From NCBI RefSeq assembly GCF_009831215.1, contig NZ_WUTW01000004.1:434001-498000 (forward strand): 64,000 nt of DNA. Direction: 5' to 3'. The position numbers were made by a program, and so were the translations under genes. This DNA is from Actinomadura rayongensis (lineage in GTDB: Bacteria > Actinomycetota > Actinomycetes > Streptosporangiales > Streptosporangiaceae). The notes below the pieces were generated by a model that did no database searches, had not been told where the DNA came from, and worked only from the letters and a program-made list of their open reading frames with translations. Shown here piece after piece: positions 52,542-61,404 of the stretch. Each line of letters begins with the position of its first letter. Within the stretch, counting starts at the first letter, position 1.

Positions 52542-52555
52542 CCTTGATGTCAAGG
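52542..52555. promoter_or_regulatory. Palindrome upstream of the acyl-CoA ligase gene
   Basis: CCTTGA-TG-TCAAGG is a perfect 6+2+6 inverted repeat in the 205-bp gap between the leuS leader and the ligase ATG. It is an operator candidate for the ligase; the binding protein is unknown. A TACACT near 52613 could be the ligase's -10. Confidence 0.4.
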
Positions 52556-52664
52556 AAGCACGACATATGGCGTCGGCCGCAACTTATGTATCAGGATGAG
52601 CACTACGGTTCGTACACTCGCCAGTAGTAAACGCCTGGTGACACCACCCGGTACGAGGAGTGCC

Positions 52665-54209
52665 ATGCTCAATCTCTCCGTCCTTCTCGAAGACGCGGCC
52701 CGCGAGGCGCCCGACCGGGACGCGGTCGTCCTCGGTGACACACGGCTCTCGTACGCGCTGCTGGACACGGTCGCGAACCAGGTGGCGAACCTGCTGGTGG
52801 CGCGCGGCCTGCGGCCCGGCGACAAGATCGCCCTGGCGTCGCCGAACGTGCCGTACTTCCCGATGGTGTACTTCGGTGCGCTCAAGGCCGGGGTGGTGGT
52901 CGTACCGCTGAACGTCCTGCTGAAGCCGCGCGAGATCGCCTACCATCTCGCCGACTCCGAGGCGAAGGCGTTCTTCTGCTTCGAGGGGACGCCGCAGCTT
53001 CCGCTCGGCGAGGCCGGGTTCGCCGGCTTCCAGGAGACGGACGTGTGCGAGCACTTCTTCCTCATGCCCGCGGACCCGACGGCGACCGCGTCCCCGATCG
53101 AGGGCGCCGAGCCGTTCCTCGCCGCGATCGGCGGGCAGCCCGGGACGTTCGAGAGCGTCCAGACCGACGCCAACGACACCGCCGTCGTCCTCTACACGAG
53201 CGGCACCACCGGGCAGCCCAAGGGCGCCGAACTGACGCACGGCAACCTGCTGATGAACGCGATGGTCTCCGACGGGCTGTTCGAGCGTTCGCTCCACGAC
53301 ACGCTGCTGGTCGCGCTGCCGCTGTTCCACATCTTCGGGCAGACCTGCATGATGAACGTCGGCCTGTACCGGCGCGGGACGCTCGTCCTGCTGCCCAGGT
53401 TCGACCCGAAGCAGGCCGTCGCGCTGATGGTCAAGGAGAAGGTGAACGTCTTCGCGGGCGTCCCGACGATGTACTGGGCACTGCTGACCGACGACACCTC
53501 CGCCGAGGACGTGGCGACGATCCGCGACAACCTGCGCGTCGCGACGTCGGGCGGGTCGGCGCTGCCGATGGAGGTCCTCAAGGGGATCAGGACCAAGTTC
53601 GACGTGAGCATCCTGGAGGGCTACGGGCTCTCGGAGACGTCCCCGGTCGCGTCCTTCAACCGGCCCGACCGCGAGCAGCGGCCCGGCTCGATCGGCCTGC
53701 CGATCTGGGGCGTGGAGATGAAGCTCATCGACGACGACTGGAAGACGATCGAGGGCGAGGGCCCCGGCGAGATCGCCATCCGCGGCCACAACGTCATGAA
53801 GGGCTACTACAACCGTCCCGAGGCGACCGAGGGCGCGATCCGGGACGGCTGGTTCCGCACCGGCGACGTCGCCCGCCGCGACGAGGACGGCTACTACTAC
53901 ATCATCGACCGCTCGAAGGACATGATCATCCGGGGCGGCTTCAACGTGTACCCGCGCGAGCTGGAGGAGGTCCTGATGACGCATCCGGACGTCTCGCTCG
54001 CCGCGGTCGTCGGCGTCCCGCACGAGTCGCACGGCGAGGAGATCAAGGCGTACGTGATCCGCACGCCCGGCTCGACCGTCACCGAGGACGAGCTGATCGC
54101 CTGGGGCAGGGAGCAGTTCGCCAACTACAAGTACCCGCGCATCGTCGAGTTCCGCGAGGAACTGCCGATGACCGCCACCGGCAAGATCCTCAAGCGGGCG
54201 CTGCGCTGA
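52665..54209 (+). CDS. Long-chain fatty acid-CoA ligase (FadD-like)
   Basis: A 514-residue adenylating enzyme that activates a fatty acid to its CoA ester with ATP. The P-loop-like motif is YTSGTTGQPKGAELTHGN; others are LPLFHIFGQT, YGLSETSPVASFN, GWFRTGDVARRDEDGYYYII and the hinge/Lys region RGGFNVYPRELEE and TATGKILKRALR with the catalytic Lys. Substrate could be any long-chain acid; the tmsA/tmsB-like pair nearby suggests lipid modification, but this is not proof. ATG 52665 follows GAGGAG. It converges on the P450 gene. Confidence 0.93.
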   Translation: MLNLSVLLEDAAREAPDRDAVVLGDTRLSYALLDTVANQVANLLVARGLRPGDKIALASPNVPYFPMVYFGALKAGVVVVPLNVLLKPREIAYHLADSEAKAFFCFEGTPQLPLGEAGFAGFQETDVCEHFFLMPADPTATASPIEGAEPFLAAIGGQPGTFESVQTDANDTAVVLYTSGTTGQPKGAELTHGNLLMNAMVSDGLFERSLHDTLLVALPLFHIFGQTCMMNVGLYRRGTLVLLPRFDPKQAVALMVKEKVNVFAGVPTMYWALLTDDTSAEDVATIRDNLRVATSGGSALPMEVLKGIRTKFDVSILEGYGLSETSPVASFNRPDREQRPGSIGLPIWGVEMKLIDDDWKTIEGEGPGEIAIRGHNVMKGYYNRPEATEGAIRDGWFRTGDVARRDEDGYYYIIDRSKDMIIRGGFNVYPRELEEVLMTHPDVSLAAVVGVPHESHGEEIKAYVIRTPGSTVTEDELIAWGREQFANYKYPRIVEFREELPMTATGKILKRALR

Positions 54210-54251
54210 CCGGCGGGCGGTCCGGGGGCGACGGCGCGGTCCCCGGGCCGC

Positions 54252-55505
54252 TCAGTACGCGTACGGCAGCCGTTTGATGCCGTTGACGAAGGCGGACTCC
54301 AGCCGGTCCGGCGCGCCGGCGGCGTGGACGTCCGGCAGCCGCCCGAACAGCTCGCGGAACAGCACGGAGATCTCGCGGCGGGCCAGGTGGGCGCCGAGGC
54401 AGAAGTGCGGGCCCGGCCCGCCGAACCCGACATGTCCGGACGCGTCGCGCAGGATGTCGAACCGCTCGGGCTCGGGGAAGACCGACTCGTCCCGGTTCGC
54501 CGACCAGTAGTAGAGCAGCAGCTTGTCGCCGGCGGCGACCTCGTGGCCGTTCAGCGTCGTGTCGCGGGTCGCGGTGCGGCGCATCCAGATCACCGGCGAG
54601 ACGTACCGGACGATCTCCTCCACGGCCCCGGCGATCCGTCCCTCGAAGTCCGCCAGCAGCAGTTCCCGCTGGCCGGGGTGGCGGGTGAACAGGTCCAGGC
54701 CGTGCGCGATCGCGTTGCGCGTCGTCTCGTTGCCCGCCACGACGAGCAGGATGAAGAACGAGCCCAGCTCCTGGTCGGTCAGCGCCTCGCCGTCGATGTT
54801 GGCGTTGACCAGCGCGGACGTCAGGTCGTCGGCGGGCTCGGCGCGGCGGCGCGCCGCCAGTTCCTCCACGATGGCCTTGAGCGTCTGCGCCGCGTCCAGG
54901 AGGGCCACGACGATCCGGTCGGGCTCGCCGAGCGGGATGAACTCGGCGTCGTTGCCCGCCAGGATCGTGTTGGACGCCGCCAGCACCGCCGCGTGGTGCT
55001 CTTTTCCGATGCCCATGAGGTCGCAGATGATCGTCAGCGGGAGGCGCGCCGCGACGTCCGCCACGAAGTCGCCGGTGCCCTCGCCCGCCGCGACCCCGGC
55101 CACCAGCCGCGCCGCGACCGTGCGGACCTGCTCGTCGAAGCGCTGCACCATGCGCGGCGAGAACGCGCGCGACACGATCCGGCGGATCTTGGCGTGCCGG
55201 GGGTCGTCCATGCTGATCATCGAGCCGAAGTACTCGTGCATGTCGCCCGGCATGTCCGGAATGCTGATCGCGCCCCGGCCGGAGCAGAAGTCCTGGGGGC
55301 GGCGCGACGCCTCCACGACGTCCGCGTGCCGCGTCACCGCGTAGTAGCCGGGGCCGCGCGGGACGACGAAGACCTCGGGCTCCTCGAACTTCGGCAGCCG
55401 GGGCTCGCCGCGCAGCGCCGCGAAGGCCGCGTGCCGGTGCTCGTGCGGCGCCCGCCAGAACGCCCAGTCGGTCAGGTTCACGTCCGCGGCGCGCAACTCG
55501 TCCAT
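54252..55505 (-). CDS. Cytochrome P450
   Basis: A 417-residue soluble P450 (CYP) of the actinobacterial type. The I-helix is VVAGNETTRNA (about 256-266), the K-helix ExxR is EEIVR (E297-R300), and the heme-binding Cys is C369 in FGGPGPHFCLGAHLAR. The N-terminal part has VNLTDWAFWRAPHEHRH. It has no membrane anchor and no fused reductase, so it needs ferredoxin and reductase from elsewhere. The substrate is unknown; steroid or branched-lipid hydroxylases are the nearest impression. It follows the tmsB-like gene on the same strand by 153 bases. Confidence 0.93.
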   Translation of the reverse strand: MDELRAADVNLTDWAFWRAPHEHRHAAFAALRGEPRLPKFEEPEVFVVPRGPGYYAVTRHADVVEASRRPQDFCSGRGAISIPDMPGDMHEYFGSMISMDDPRHAKIRRIVSRAFSPRMVQRFDEQVRTVAARLVAGVAAGEGTGDFVADVAARLPLTIICDLMGIGKEHHAAVLAASNTILAGNDAEFIPLGEPDRIVVALLDAAQTLKAIVEELAARRRAEPADDLTSALVNANIDGEALTDQELGSFFILLVVAGNETTRNAIAHGLDLFTRHPGQRELLLADFEGRIAGAVEEIVRYVSPVIWMRRTATRDTTLNGHEVAAGDKLLLYYWSANRDESVFPEPERFDILRDASGHVGFGGPGPHFCLGAHLARREISVLFRELFGRLPDVHAAGAPDRLESAFVNGIKRLPYAY

Positions 55506-55536
55506 GATCGTGAACGTACCCCGGGACGCGGCGGGC

Positions 55537-55626
55537 GTCAGCCCCTCGCGGGCGGACGCCGAGGACGTCAGCCCCTCGCGGCGGACGTCAGTCCTTCGCG
55601 GCGGACGTCAGTCCTTCGCGGCGGAC
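55537..55626 (+). repeat. 20-bp tandem repeat, four copies
   Basis: GTCAGYCCYTCGCGGCGGAC occurs at 55537 (with a short insertion), 55567, 55587 and 55607. It fills the gap between the P450 and the methyltransferase genes. The two last copies are identical. Confidence 0.75.
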
Positions 55627-55658
55627 GCGGAGGCCGTGCCCCCGCGTCCGCCGCGCCG

Positions 55659-56924
55659 TCAGACGCCCCAGTCGGGACGCAGGGGCATCTGCGCCCCGCC
55701 CTCGTCGTCCAGCTTGACGCCGAGCGTCTGGTGCAACTGGATCCAGTTCTGCTCGAACCCGAGGACGCAGCCCGCCATGTAGACCCGCCACACCCGCGCG
55801 GTGCCCTCGCCGACCTCGGCGACGGCCTCGTCCCAGTGGTCGTCCAGGTTGCGGCACCAGCCGAGGAGCGTCCGCGCGTAGTGCTCGCGCAGGTTCTCCT
55901 GGTGCCGGATCTCGAAGCCCGCGTCGTTCATCTGCTGCTGGATGTAGCCGGGGCCCTCCAGCTCGCCGTCCGGGAACACGTACCGGTTGATGAACCCGCT
56001 CTGCTTCATCGGCGGCGCGAGATTGTCCGGACGGGTGATGGTGTGGTTCAGCATCCGGCCGTACGGCTTCAGTTTCCCGTACAGGAACGAGAAATACGAC
56101 GGCAGGTTCGCCTTGCCGATGTGCTCCGTCAGGCCGATCGAGCTGACGGCGTCGAATCCGGACTCGGTGACGTCCCGGTAGTCCATGTGCCGCACTTCGG
56201 CCAGCTCCGACAGCCCGCGGTCGGCGATGGCCTTCTGCGCCCATTCCGCCTGCTGCTTGGACAGCGTCACGCCGAGGGCCTTGACGCCGTACTCCTTGGC
56301 GGCGTGCATGACCATGCCGCCCCAGCCGCAGCCCACGTCCAGCAGCCGCATGCCCGGCTTGAGGCCGAGCTTCCTGGCCACCAGGTCGTGCTTGTGGAAC
56401 TGTGCCTCCTCAAGCGTGGAGTTCTCCTCCGGGAAACAGGCGCACGTGTACGCCATCGAAGGACCGAGAACCCACTCATAAAAGGTGTTGGAAACGTCGT
56501 AGTGGTGGGAGATCGCCTGCGCGTCGCGCCGCTTAGAATGCCGCAGCCACGCCGGGACCCGGCTGAACGGCGCCTCCTGCGGCGGCGGCGGGAGCCGGCG
56601 CGACACCGCGCCGCGCAGCAACGGGTCCCCGAGGACGCCCCCGATGATCCGCAGCTTCTCGCGCGGCGTCACGTCGCCGAGCACCTGCTGCATCGTCGAC
56701 AGGGCCGTGTACATGTCGCCGCTCACGTCGATCATTCCGCTCACGTACGCGCGGGCGAGCCCGAGCGCGCCCGGCGAGTGCACGAGATACGACACCGCGT
56801 ACGGGGAGCGCACGTCGAACCGGATGTCCGCGTCCGGGTGCCCCGAGCGCGACCCGTCGTAGGCCGCGAACTCCACTGGCGCCCCAGGCCCGGCCAGGCG
56901 CTCGAAGACCTTGGCCAGCGTCAT
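55659..56924 (-). CDS. tmsB: Cyclopropane-synthase-family methyltransferase, TmsB-like
   Basis: A 421-residue SAM-dependent methyltransferase acting on the double bond of a phospholipid fatty acid. The N-terminal lipid-binding region (about 1-135; VEFAAYDGSRSG and VSYLVHSPGALGLARAYVSG) precedes the catalytic domain: SHHYDVSNTFYEWVLG, SAM motif I LLDVGCGWGGMVMHAAKEYG, and the conserved SIGLTEHIGKANLPSYF. In the Tms pathway TmsB methylenates C10 of oleate and TmsA reduces the methylene, giving 10-methylstearate (tuberculostearate), which is diagnostic of Actinomadura and its relatives. The neighbouring FAD gene supports this; ATG 56924 follows GGAGGAAG. Confidence 0.85.
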   Translation of the reverse strand: MTLAKVFERLAGPGAPVEFAAYDGSRSGHPDADIRFDVRSPYAVSYLVHSPGALGLARAYVSGMIDVSGDMYTALSTMQQVLGDVTPREKLRIIGGVLGDPLLRGAVSRRLPPPPQEAPFSRVPAWLRHSKRRDAQAISHHYDVSNTFYEWVLGPSMAYTCACFPEENSTLEEAQFHKHDLVARKLGLKPGMRLLDVGCGWGGMVMHAAKEYGVKALGVTLSKQQAEWAQKAIADRGLSELAEVRHMDYRDVTESGFDAVSSIGLTEHIGKANLPSYFSFLYGKLKPYGRMLNHTITRPDNLAPPMKQSGFINRYVFPDGELEGPGYIQQQMNDAGFEIRHQENLREHYARTLLGWCRNLDDHWDEAVAEVGEGTARVWRVYMAGCVLGFEQNWIQLHQTLGVKLDDEGGAQMPLRPDWGV

Positions 56925-57007
56925 CTTTCTTCCTCCTGTCTCCACGCCCCGCGGGGGCGACGGGATCGCGCCGGCCCGCGCGGGACCGGCCCTTCCCCGG
57001 GCACGGC

Positions 57008-58375
57008 TCAGCGCCCGCGCACGCACTTGTCGTAGAGGTCCAGCAGCCGCTTTCCGGGGTCGTAACCCGCCTTCAGCCGCTGGTAGGTCTCCCCGTCGTA
57101 GTGCCGCCAGAACTCGTCACGGCTGTAAAAAGCGGTCGAGTACAGCGATTTATGCCCGTCAAGGGCCGCGACCTCACGCTCGATGAGCCGGTTGTGGTAC
57201 TCGGGGATCTGGCCGGGGGGCAGCCGGACCGTCCCCCAGAAACCGACGTTGACGTACGTCCGGCCCGGTTCCAGCGGGTACAGCGGCCAGTTGTCGCGGG
57301 CGCGGAGCGGGCACAGCCAGATCGGCGCCATCCCGACCTTGGCGTGGAAGAAGTCCAGGAATTCCGGCAGCCGTCCGACCGGCACCTCGATGTCCTGGAT
57401 GACGTCCTCGCGGGGACGCAGCCCGCGCCACCGCTCGATCCGCGCGATGACCTGGTAGCGGCGGTCGTAGGCGACGAGCTTGCGGTAGACGTCCGAGCGC
57501 TTGGCGCGGTCCGGCCAGACGCGGCGGACGAGCGGGTTCTGCACGCCGAACGCGCCCGAGCACCAGAACCAGTCGGTGTCCCAGCGCCAGATGTAGTCGC
57601 GGACGGTCAGGAAGTCCACCGAACGCTGCTGGATCGACCGGTAGTAGATGTTCTGGCCGGTGTAGTCGGAGGTGTAGGGGGCCTCGTAGGTGAAGAAGCC
57701 GAGGGTGAGGTACTGCTCGTCGGCGCTGAAGACGGTGCCGTCCAGGAAGTCGATGGTCTCGCCCTCGTGGACGCCGCTCGCGACGAGGTCGTCCAGCGCG
57801 CGGCTCAGCGCGTTCGCGTCGGCGAACCGCAGGTGCCGCAGCTTGACGTACGGCTTCACCGGCACCAGGTCGATCTTCAGGCGGAGGCTGTAGCCGAGCG
57901 TGCCGTAGGAGTTCGGGAAGCCGAAGAAGAGGTCGCTGTGCTCGTTGTCGCGCGTGGCGACGACCACCCGGCCGTCGCCGGTGAGGATCTCCATCTCCTG
58001 GACGGCCTCGTGCGGCAGGCCCAGCCGGAACGACGTCGACTCGATGCCGAGGCCGGTGACCGCGCCGCCGAGCGTGATCGTCTTGAGCTGCGGGACGACG
58101 GTCGGCATGAGCCCGTGCGCCAGCGTCGCGTCGACCAGGTCCTCATACGTCGTCATGCCCTGGACCTGCGCGGTGCGGGTCTCGGGGTCGACGCTCAGCA
58201 CGCGGTCGAAGCCGGAGACGTCCAGACCCGGGGCCTCGGACGGGTCGCGCCACCGGAACAGGTTCGAGGTCCGCTTCGCCAGCCGGATCGGCTGCCCCTC
58301 CGGGATCGCCGCGTACGAGCGGCGCAACGCCTCGACCGCCTGTTCGTGATCACCGTTGACCAGCAGGTCCGTCAT
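57008..58375 (-). CDS. tmsA: FAD-dependent oxidoreductase, TmsA-like
   Basis: A 455-residue FAD-binding protein of the VAO/DHCR24-like type. Residues about 25-200 form the FAD-binding domain (LAKRTSNLFRWRDPSEAPGL; MTTYEDLVDATLAHGLMP; LKTITLGGAVTGLGIESTS), then a substrate domain with Trp/Tyr-rich motifs (YIWRWDTDWFWCSGAFGVQN). The match is to the BfaA/TmsA protein that reduces 10-methylene-stearate to 10-methylstearate. It ends 83 bases before tmsB on the same strand, in the order A then B. The start ATG 58375 is used. Confidence 0.85.
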   Translation of the reverse strand: MTDLLVNGDHEQAVEALRRSYAAIPEGQPIRLAKRTSNLFRWRDPSEAPGLDVSGFDRVLSVDPETRTAQVQGMTTYEDLVDATLAHGLMPTVVPQLKTITLGGAVTGLGIESTSFRLGLPHEAVQEMEILTGDGRVVVATRDNEHSDLFFGFPNSYGTLGYSLRLKIDLVPVKPYVKLRHLRFADANALSRALDDLVASGVHEGETIDFLDGTVFSADEQYLTLGFFTYEAPYTSDYTGQNIYYRSIQQRSVDFLTVRDYIWRWDTDWFWCSGAFGVQNPLVRRVWPDRAKRSDVYRKLVAYDRRYQVIARIERWRGLRPREDVIQDIEVPVGRLPEFLDFFHAKVGMAPIWLCPLRARDNWPLYPLEPGRTYVNVGFWGTVRLPPGQIPEYHNRLIEREVAALDGHKSLYSTAFYSRDEFWRHYDGETYQRLKAGYDPGKRLLDLYDKCVRGR

Positions 58376-58473
58376 CTCACCCTCCCCGTGACAGTAAACC
58401 GGTCATCCCATGTATCGTCCACATAATTGGGCGAGAGGGTGCTCACACACCCCGGGGACGTCCGGCCGTCCGA

Positions 58474-59001
58474 CTATCTCACGAGGCGCAGGATCCAGGG
58501 CGTCCGGAATCCGTTCCCGGTGAGCGCGACGACGGCCGCGACCGCCGCGACGACCCAGGTCAGAGCGTAGAGCACCCCGCCGATCCCGAACGTCACCACC
58601 GTGACCAGCAACAGTGTCAACTGGAAGTTGACGGCCTCCACGGCGTGCCGCCGCACATACGCGGACCGCTTGCCGCTCGTCAGCATCAACACGAGCGGAC
58701 CGACGAAAAGCGTCGGAACACCGAGCGCATGCGACAACGCGGCGAGCACCCGATCCTCCCCGCTCAACGCCCCCGCCCGCGCCCCGTCCTCGCCACCGAC
58801 CGCAAGGTCGACGAGCACCGTCTCCAACTCGCCGCGCGTCTTGGCCGTCATGGCGAGATGGGCCCGAAGGTCGAACTCGTCATGATCGAGCCGCCCCTCG
58901 GCATAAGCATCCTGAAGCCGCCCGACGACGGCGTCACGCTCGGCATCGGACACACGGAGCCGGCCGACGTCCTCGACGCCACCGAAATGTTTCCCGTCCA
59001 T
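58474..59001 (-). CDS. DUF1707 plus DUF4870-like membrane protein
   Basis: A 175-residue protein. Residues about 13-65 resemble DUF1707 (GRLRVSDAERDAVVGRLQDA, then GRLDHDEFDLRAHLAMTAKT). The C-terminal half has three hydrophobic segments (VPTLFVGPLVLMLTSG, then QLTLLLVTVVTFGIGGVLYAL and AVAAVVALTG) with a conserved-looking RRHAVEAVNFQLTL, like DUF4870. Its function is unknown; the family is common and small in actinobacteria. ATG 59001 is preferred over the longer open frame, which is repeat-like in its 5' part. It lies 98 bases upstream of tmsA on the same strand. Confidence 0.8.
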   Translation of the reverse strand: MDGKHFGGVEDVGRLRVSDAERDAVVGRLQDAYAEGRLDHDEFDLRAHLAMTAKTRGELETVLVDLAVGGEDGARAGALSGEDRVLAALSHALGVPTLFVGPLVLMLTSGKRSAYVRRHAVEAVNFQLTLLLVTVVTFGIGGVLYALTWVVAAVAAVVALTGNGFRTPWILRLVR

Positions 59002-59537
59002 ACCCCCATGCTGCGCCGCCCCACCCCACACCACCATCGGGGACGTCCCTGACCCAACCCTGAACCCCCTCCCCCCAAAGTTCGCCCGCCCCACTCCCTC
59101 CGCGCCCATGCCCGTCCGTCGTCCGCGCGTGCCCGCGCGCGACGGTGCGCGACGGTGCGCGACCGCGAACATTCATGCGCGACGCCGTGCGCGCAGAACG
59201 CCGTGCCCACGGGGCGCGGGGAGCAACGCGCGGCGCAACGTGCGCGTAGAACGTATGCCTCGGAGAAGGCCATGCGCACAGTGCGGACGACGCACCGCGC
59301 GCACCGTGTGGGCGTTGGCGCGGTGCGCGGGACGACGTGTGCGCGGGACGACGGGCGCGCGGGACGACGGGCGCGCAGGACGGTGTGTGCAAGGAGTGCC
59401 CTGCGCGGGGGTGCCCTGCGCGGGGGTGCCCTGCGTGTGGGTCGTCGTCGCCTGCGGAGTGTGGGTGGGGCATCGTTCAGACCCCGGCGGCGAACGCGAC
59501 CGCGAGACCGCGGGCGGGGCGGGGCTTAGCGGGACGG
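59002..59537. repeat. 536-bp gap with short tandem repeats, no gene
   Basis: No supported gene. About four units of a 16-bp repeat (GCGCGGGACGACGGGC-like) lie at 59325-59386, and three units of a 15-bp repeat (GTGCCCTGCGCGGGG) at 59396-59440. The rest is GCG/CGC-rich with many short direct repeats. Six open frames cross it, as expected for such composition. Confidence 0.7.
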
Positions 59538-60503
59538 TCAGTGATTGCGCTTGGTGTAGCGGTGGCCGGGCTTGAGATGCGTGCCGAGCAGTTCGGGGAC
59601 GGTCGCGAAGACGTATCCCTTCGCCTTCAGCGCGCGGATGATCCCCGGGACGGCGGCAATCGTCGTCGGGTGGATGTCGTGCATGAGGACGATGTAGCCG
59701 GGCTTCGTCCCGCGCACGACGCGGCGCGTCACGATGGCGCTGTTGCGGTCCTTCCAGTCGAGCGGGTCGACCGCCCAGAGGATCTGCGCGAGTCCGAGGT
59801 CGCGGGTGACCGCGGCGACCGTCCGGTCGGTCGAACCGTAGGGCGGACGCATCAGCACCGGCGTGACGCCGGCGGCGTGGCGGACGGCGCGCTGTGTGCG
59901 CACCAGTTCGGAGCGGACGGTGGCCGCCGAGGCGCGGCCGAGGTCGGCGTGGCTCCAGCTGTGGTTGCCGACGACGTGGCCGTCCGCGATCTCGCGCCGG
60001 ATCACGGCCGGTTCGGCGGCGGCGTTGCGCCCGACGACGAAGAACGTCGCGCGGACGTTGCGCTCGGCGAGCATGCGCAGCAGCGTGCCCGTCTTCGGAC
60101 CCGGCCCGTCGTCGAACGTGAGCGCGACGCATTTCTGCTTCGCGCAGTCGATATGCCGGGGCGCGCCCGCCTCGCTCACCGGCGGATCTCCCGCCCGCGG
60201 CTCCTCGGTCGGCGGCAGAGCGCCCGTCGGCGCGGGCGTTCCAGGTATGCCCGCCCCACCTGGCCGGACGGGCGCGCTCCCGGCTCCCGGCCGTCCGACA
60301 GTGGCCCCGCGCCGCCCGGGCGCGACGGCCGGACGTTCGACCGACTTTCCCGATCCCCGCACATTCCCCGACCCGGCCTGCGGCGCGGGCGCCGCGGAAA
60401 AGGAACGGTCCGCCGCGGCCGGTACGCTCCCGAAACTGCTCAGCCATCCGCAGAGGATCACCGCAGCGGTGCCCATCGCGCCGAAGCGCACGCGACTCGC
60501 CAT
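59538..60503 (-). CDS. Secreted polysaccharide deacetylase (NodB domain)
   Basis: A 321-residue exported enzyme that removes acetyl groups from cell-wall glycans or chitin-like polymers. The N-terminus is a signal peptide (hydrophobic core about 9-25; cleavage near AAA at 30-32). A Pro/Gly-rich linker (about 35-110) follows, then the NodB domain (about 118-315): catalytic Asp in ALTFDDGPGPK, metal His in NHSWSHADLGR, RPPYGS and the second His in IVLMHDIHPTT. Surface or periplasmic location is expected. ATG 60503 gives the signal peptide. Confidence 0.93.
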   Translation of the reverse strand: MASRVRFGAMGTAAVILCGWLSSFGSVPAAADRSFSAAPAPQAGSGNVRGSGKSVERPAVAPGRRGATVGRPGAGSAPVRPGGAGIPGTPAPTGALPPTEEPRAGDPPVSEAGAPRHIDCAKQKCVALTFDDGPGPKTGTLLRMLAERNVRATFFVVGRNAAAEPAVIRREIADGHVVGNHSWSHADLGRASAATVRSELVRTQRAVRHAAGVTPVLMRPPYGSTDRTVAAVTRDLGLAQILWAVDPLDWKDRNSAIVTRRVVRGTKPGYIVLMHDIHPTTIAAVPGIIRALKAKGYVFATVPELLGTHLKPGHRYTKRNH

Positions 60504-60660
60504 GTGTCCCCCTTCGACCGGCCCCGATGCCGGTCATCCTAGAACCGCGCACCCCGGAAAGGCGGGCGGCGGGAACCCGCGCGTCCCCAAGACCGTTTAT
60601 GGTCATAGTCCGCTCATCGACCCGGAAAGGGATTCCGGGCACCGCGAACGGGGGACGCCG

Positions 60661-61032
60661 ATGAGGATCCGCGACCGTTTCGGACTCCGCAGAAACCGGG
60701 GACCGCGAACGAACACGCTCGACCGCGAGGCGACCGACGCCGACGTCGAGGCCCTGATCGCCTTCGCCCGCTCCCGCCGCGGCGTGGAGTTCTTCGTGGA
60801 GCCGGAGACCTTCGCGACCGACACGACGGCGGTCGCGGTGGCCCACGACGGCGAATGGACCCGCCGCCGCGTCGGCTCCCCCCGCGTGATCGCGAAGGTG
60901 GCCCGCAACCTGAGCCTCCCCATCTACGACGTCCAGATCGTCGGCTACCCGCCCCGGATGCGCGCCTACAACGAACGCAACCGCGACCGCCGCCTGGACC
61001 CCGGCACCCCCGGCGAAGCCGTCGCCTCCTAG
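60661..61032 (+). CDS. Small conserved actinobacterial hypothetical protein
   Basis: A 123-residue basic soluble protein. After an Arg-rich start (IRDRFGLRRNRG), it has ATDADVEALIAFARSRRGVEF, AVAVAHDGEWTRRRVG and LPIYDVQIVGYPPRMRAYNE, patterns I know only as an uncharacterised conserved protein. No domain with function is recognised. ATG 60661 lies after GGGGGACGCCG. It is divergent from the deacetylase gene. Confidence 0.65.
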   Translation: MRIRDRFGLRRNRGPRTNTLDREATDADVEALIAFARSRRGVEFFVEPETFATDTTAVAVAHDGEWTRRRVGSPRVIAKVARNLSLPIYDVQIVGYPPRMRAYNERNRDRRLDPGTPGEAVAS

Positions 61033-61404
<372 letters not shown>

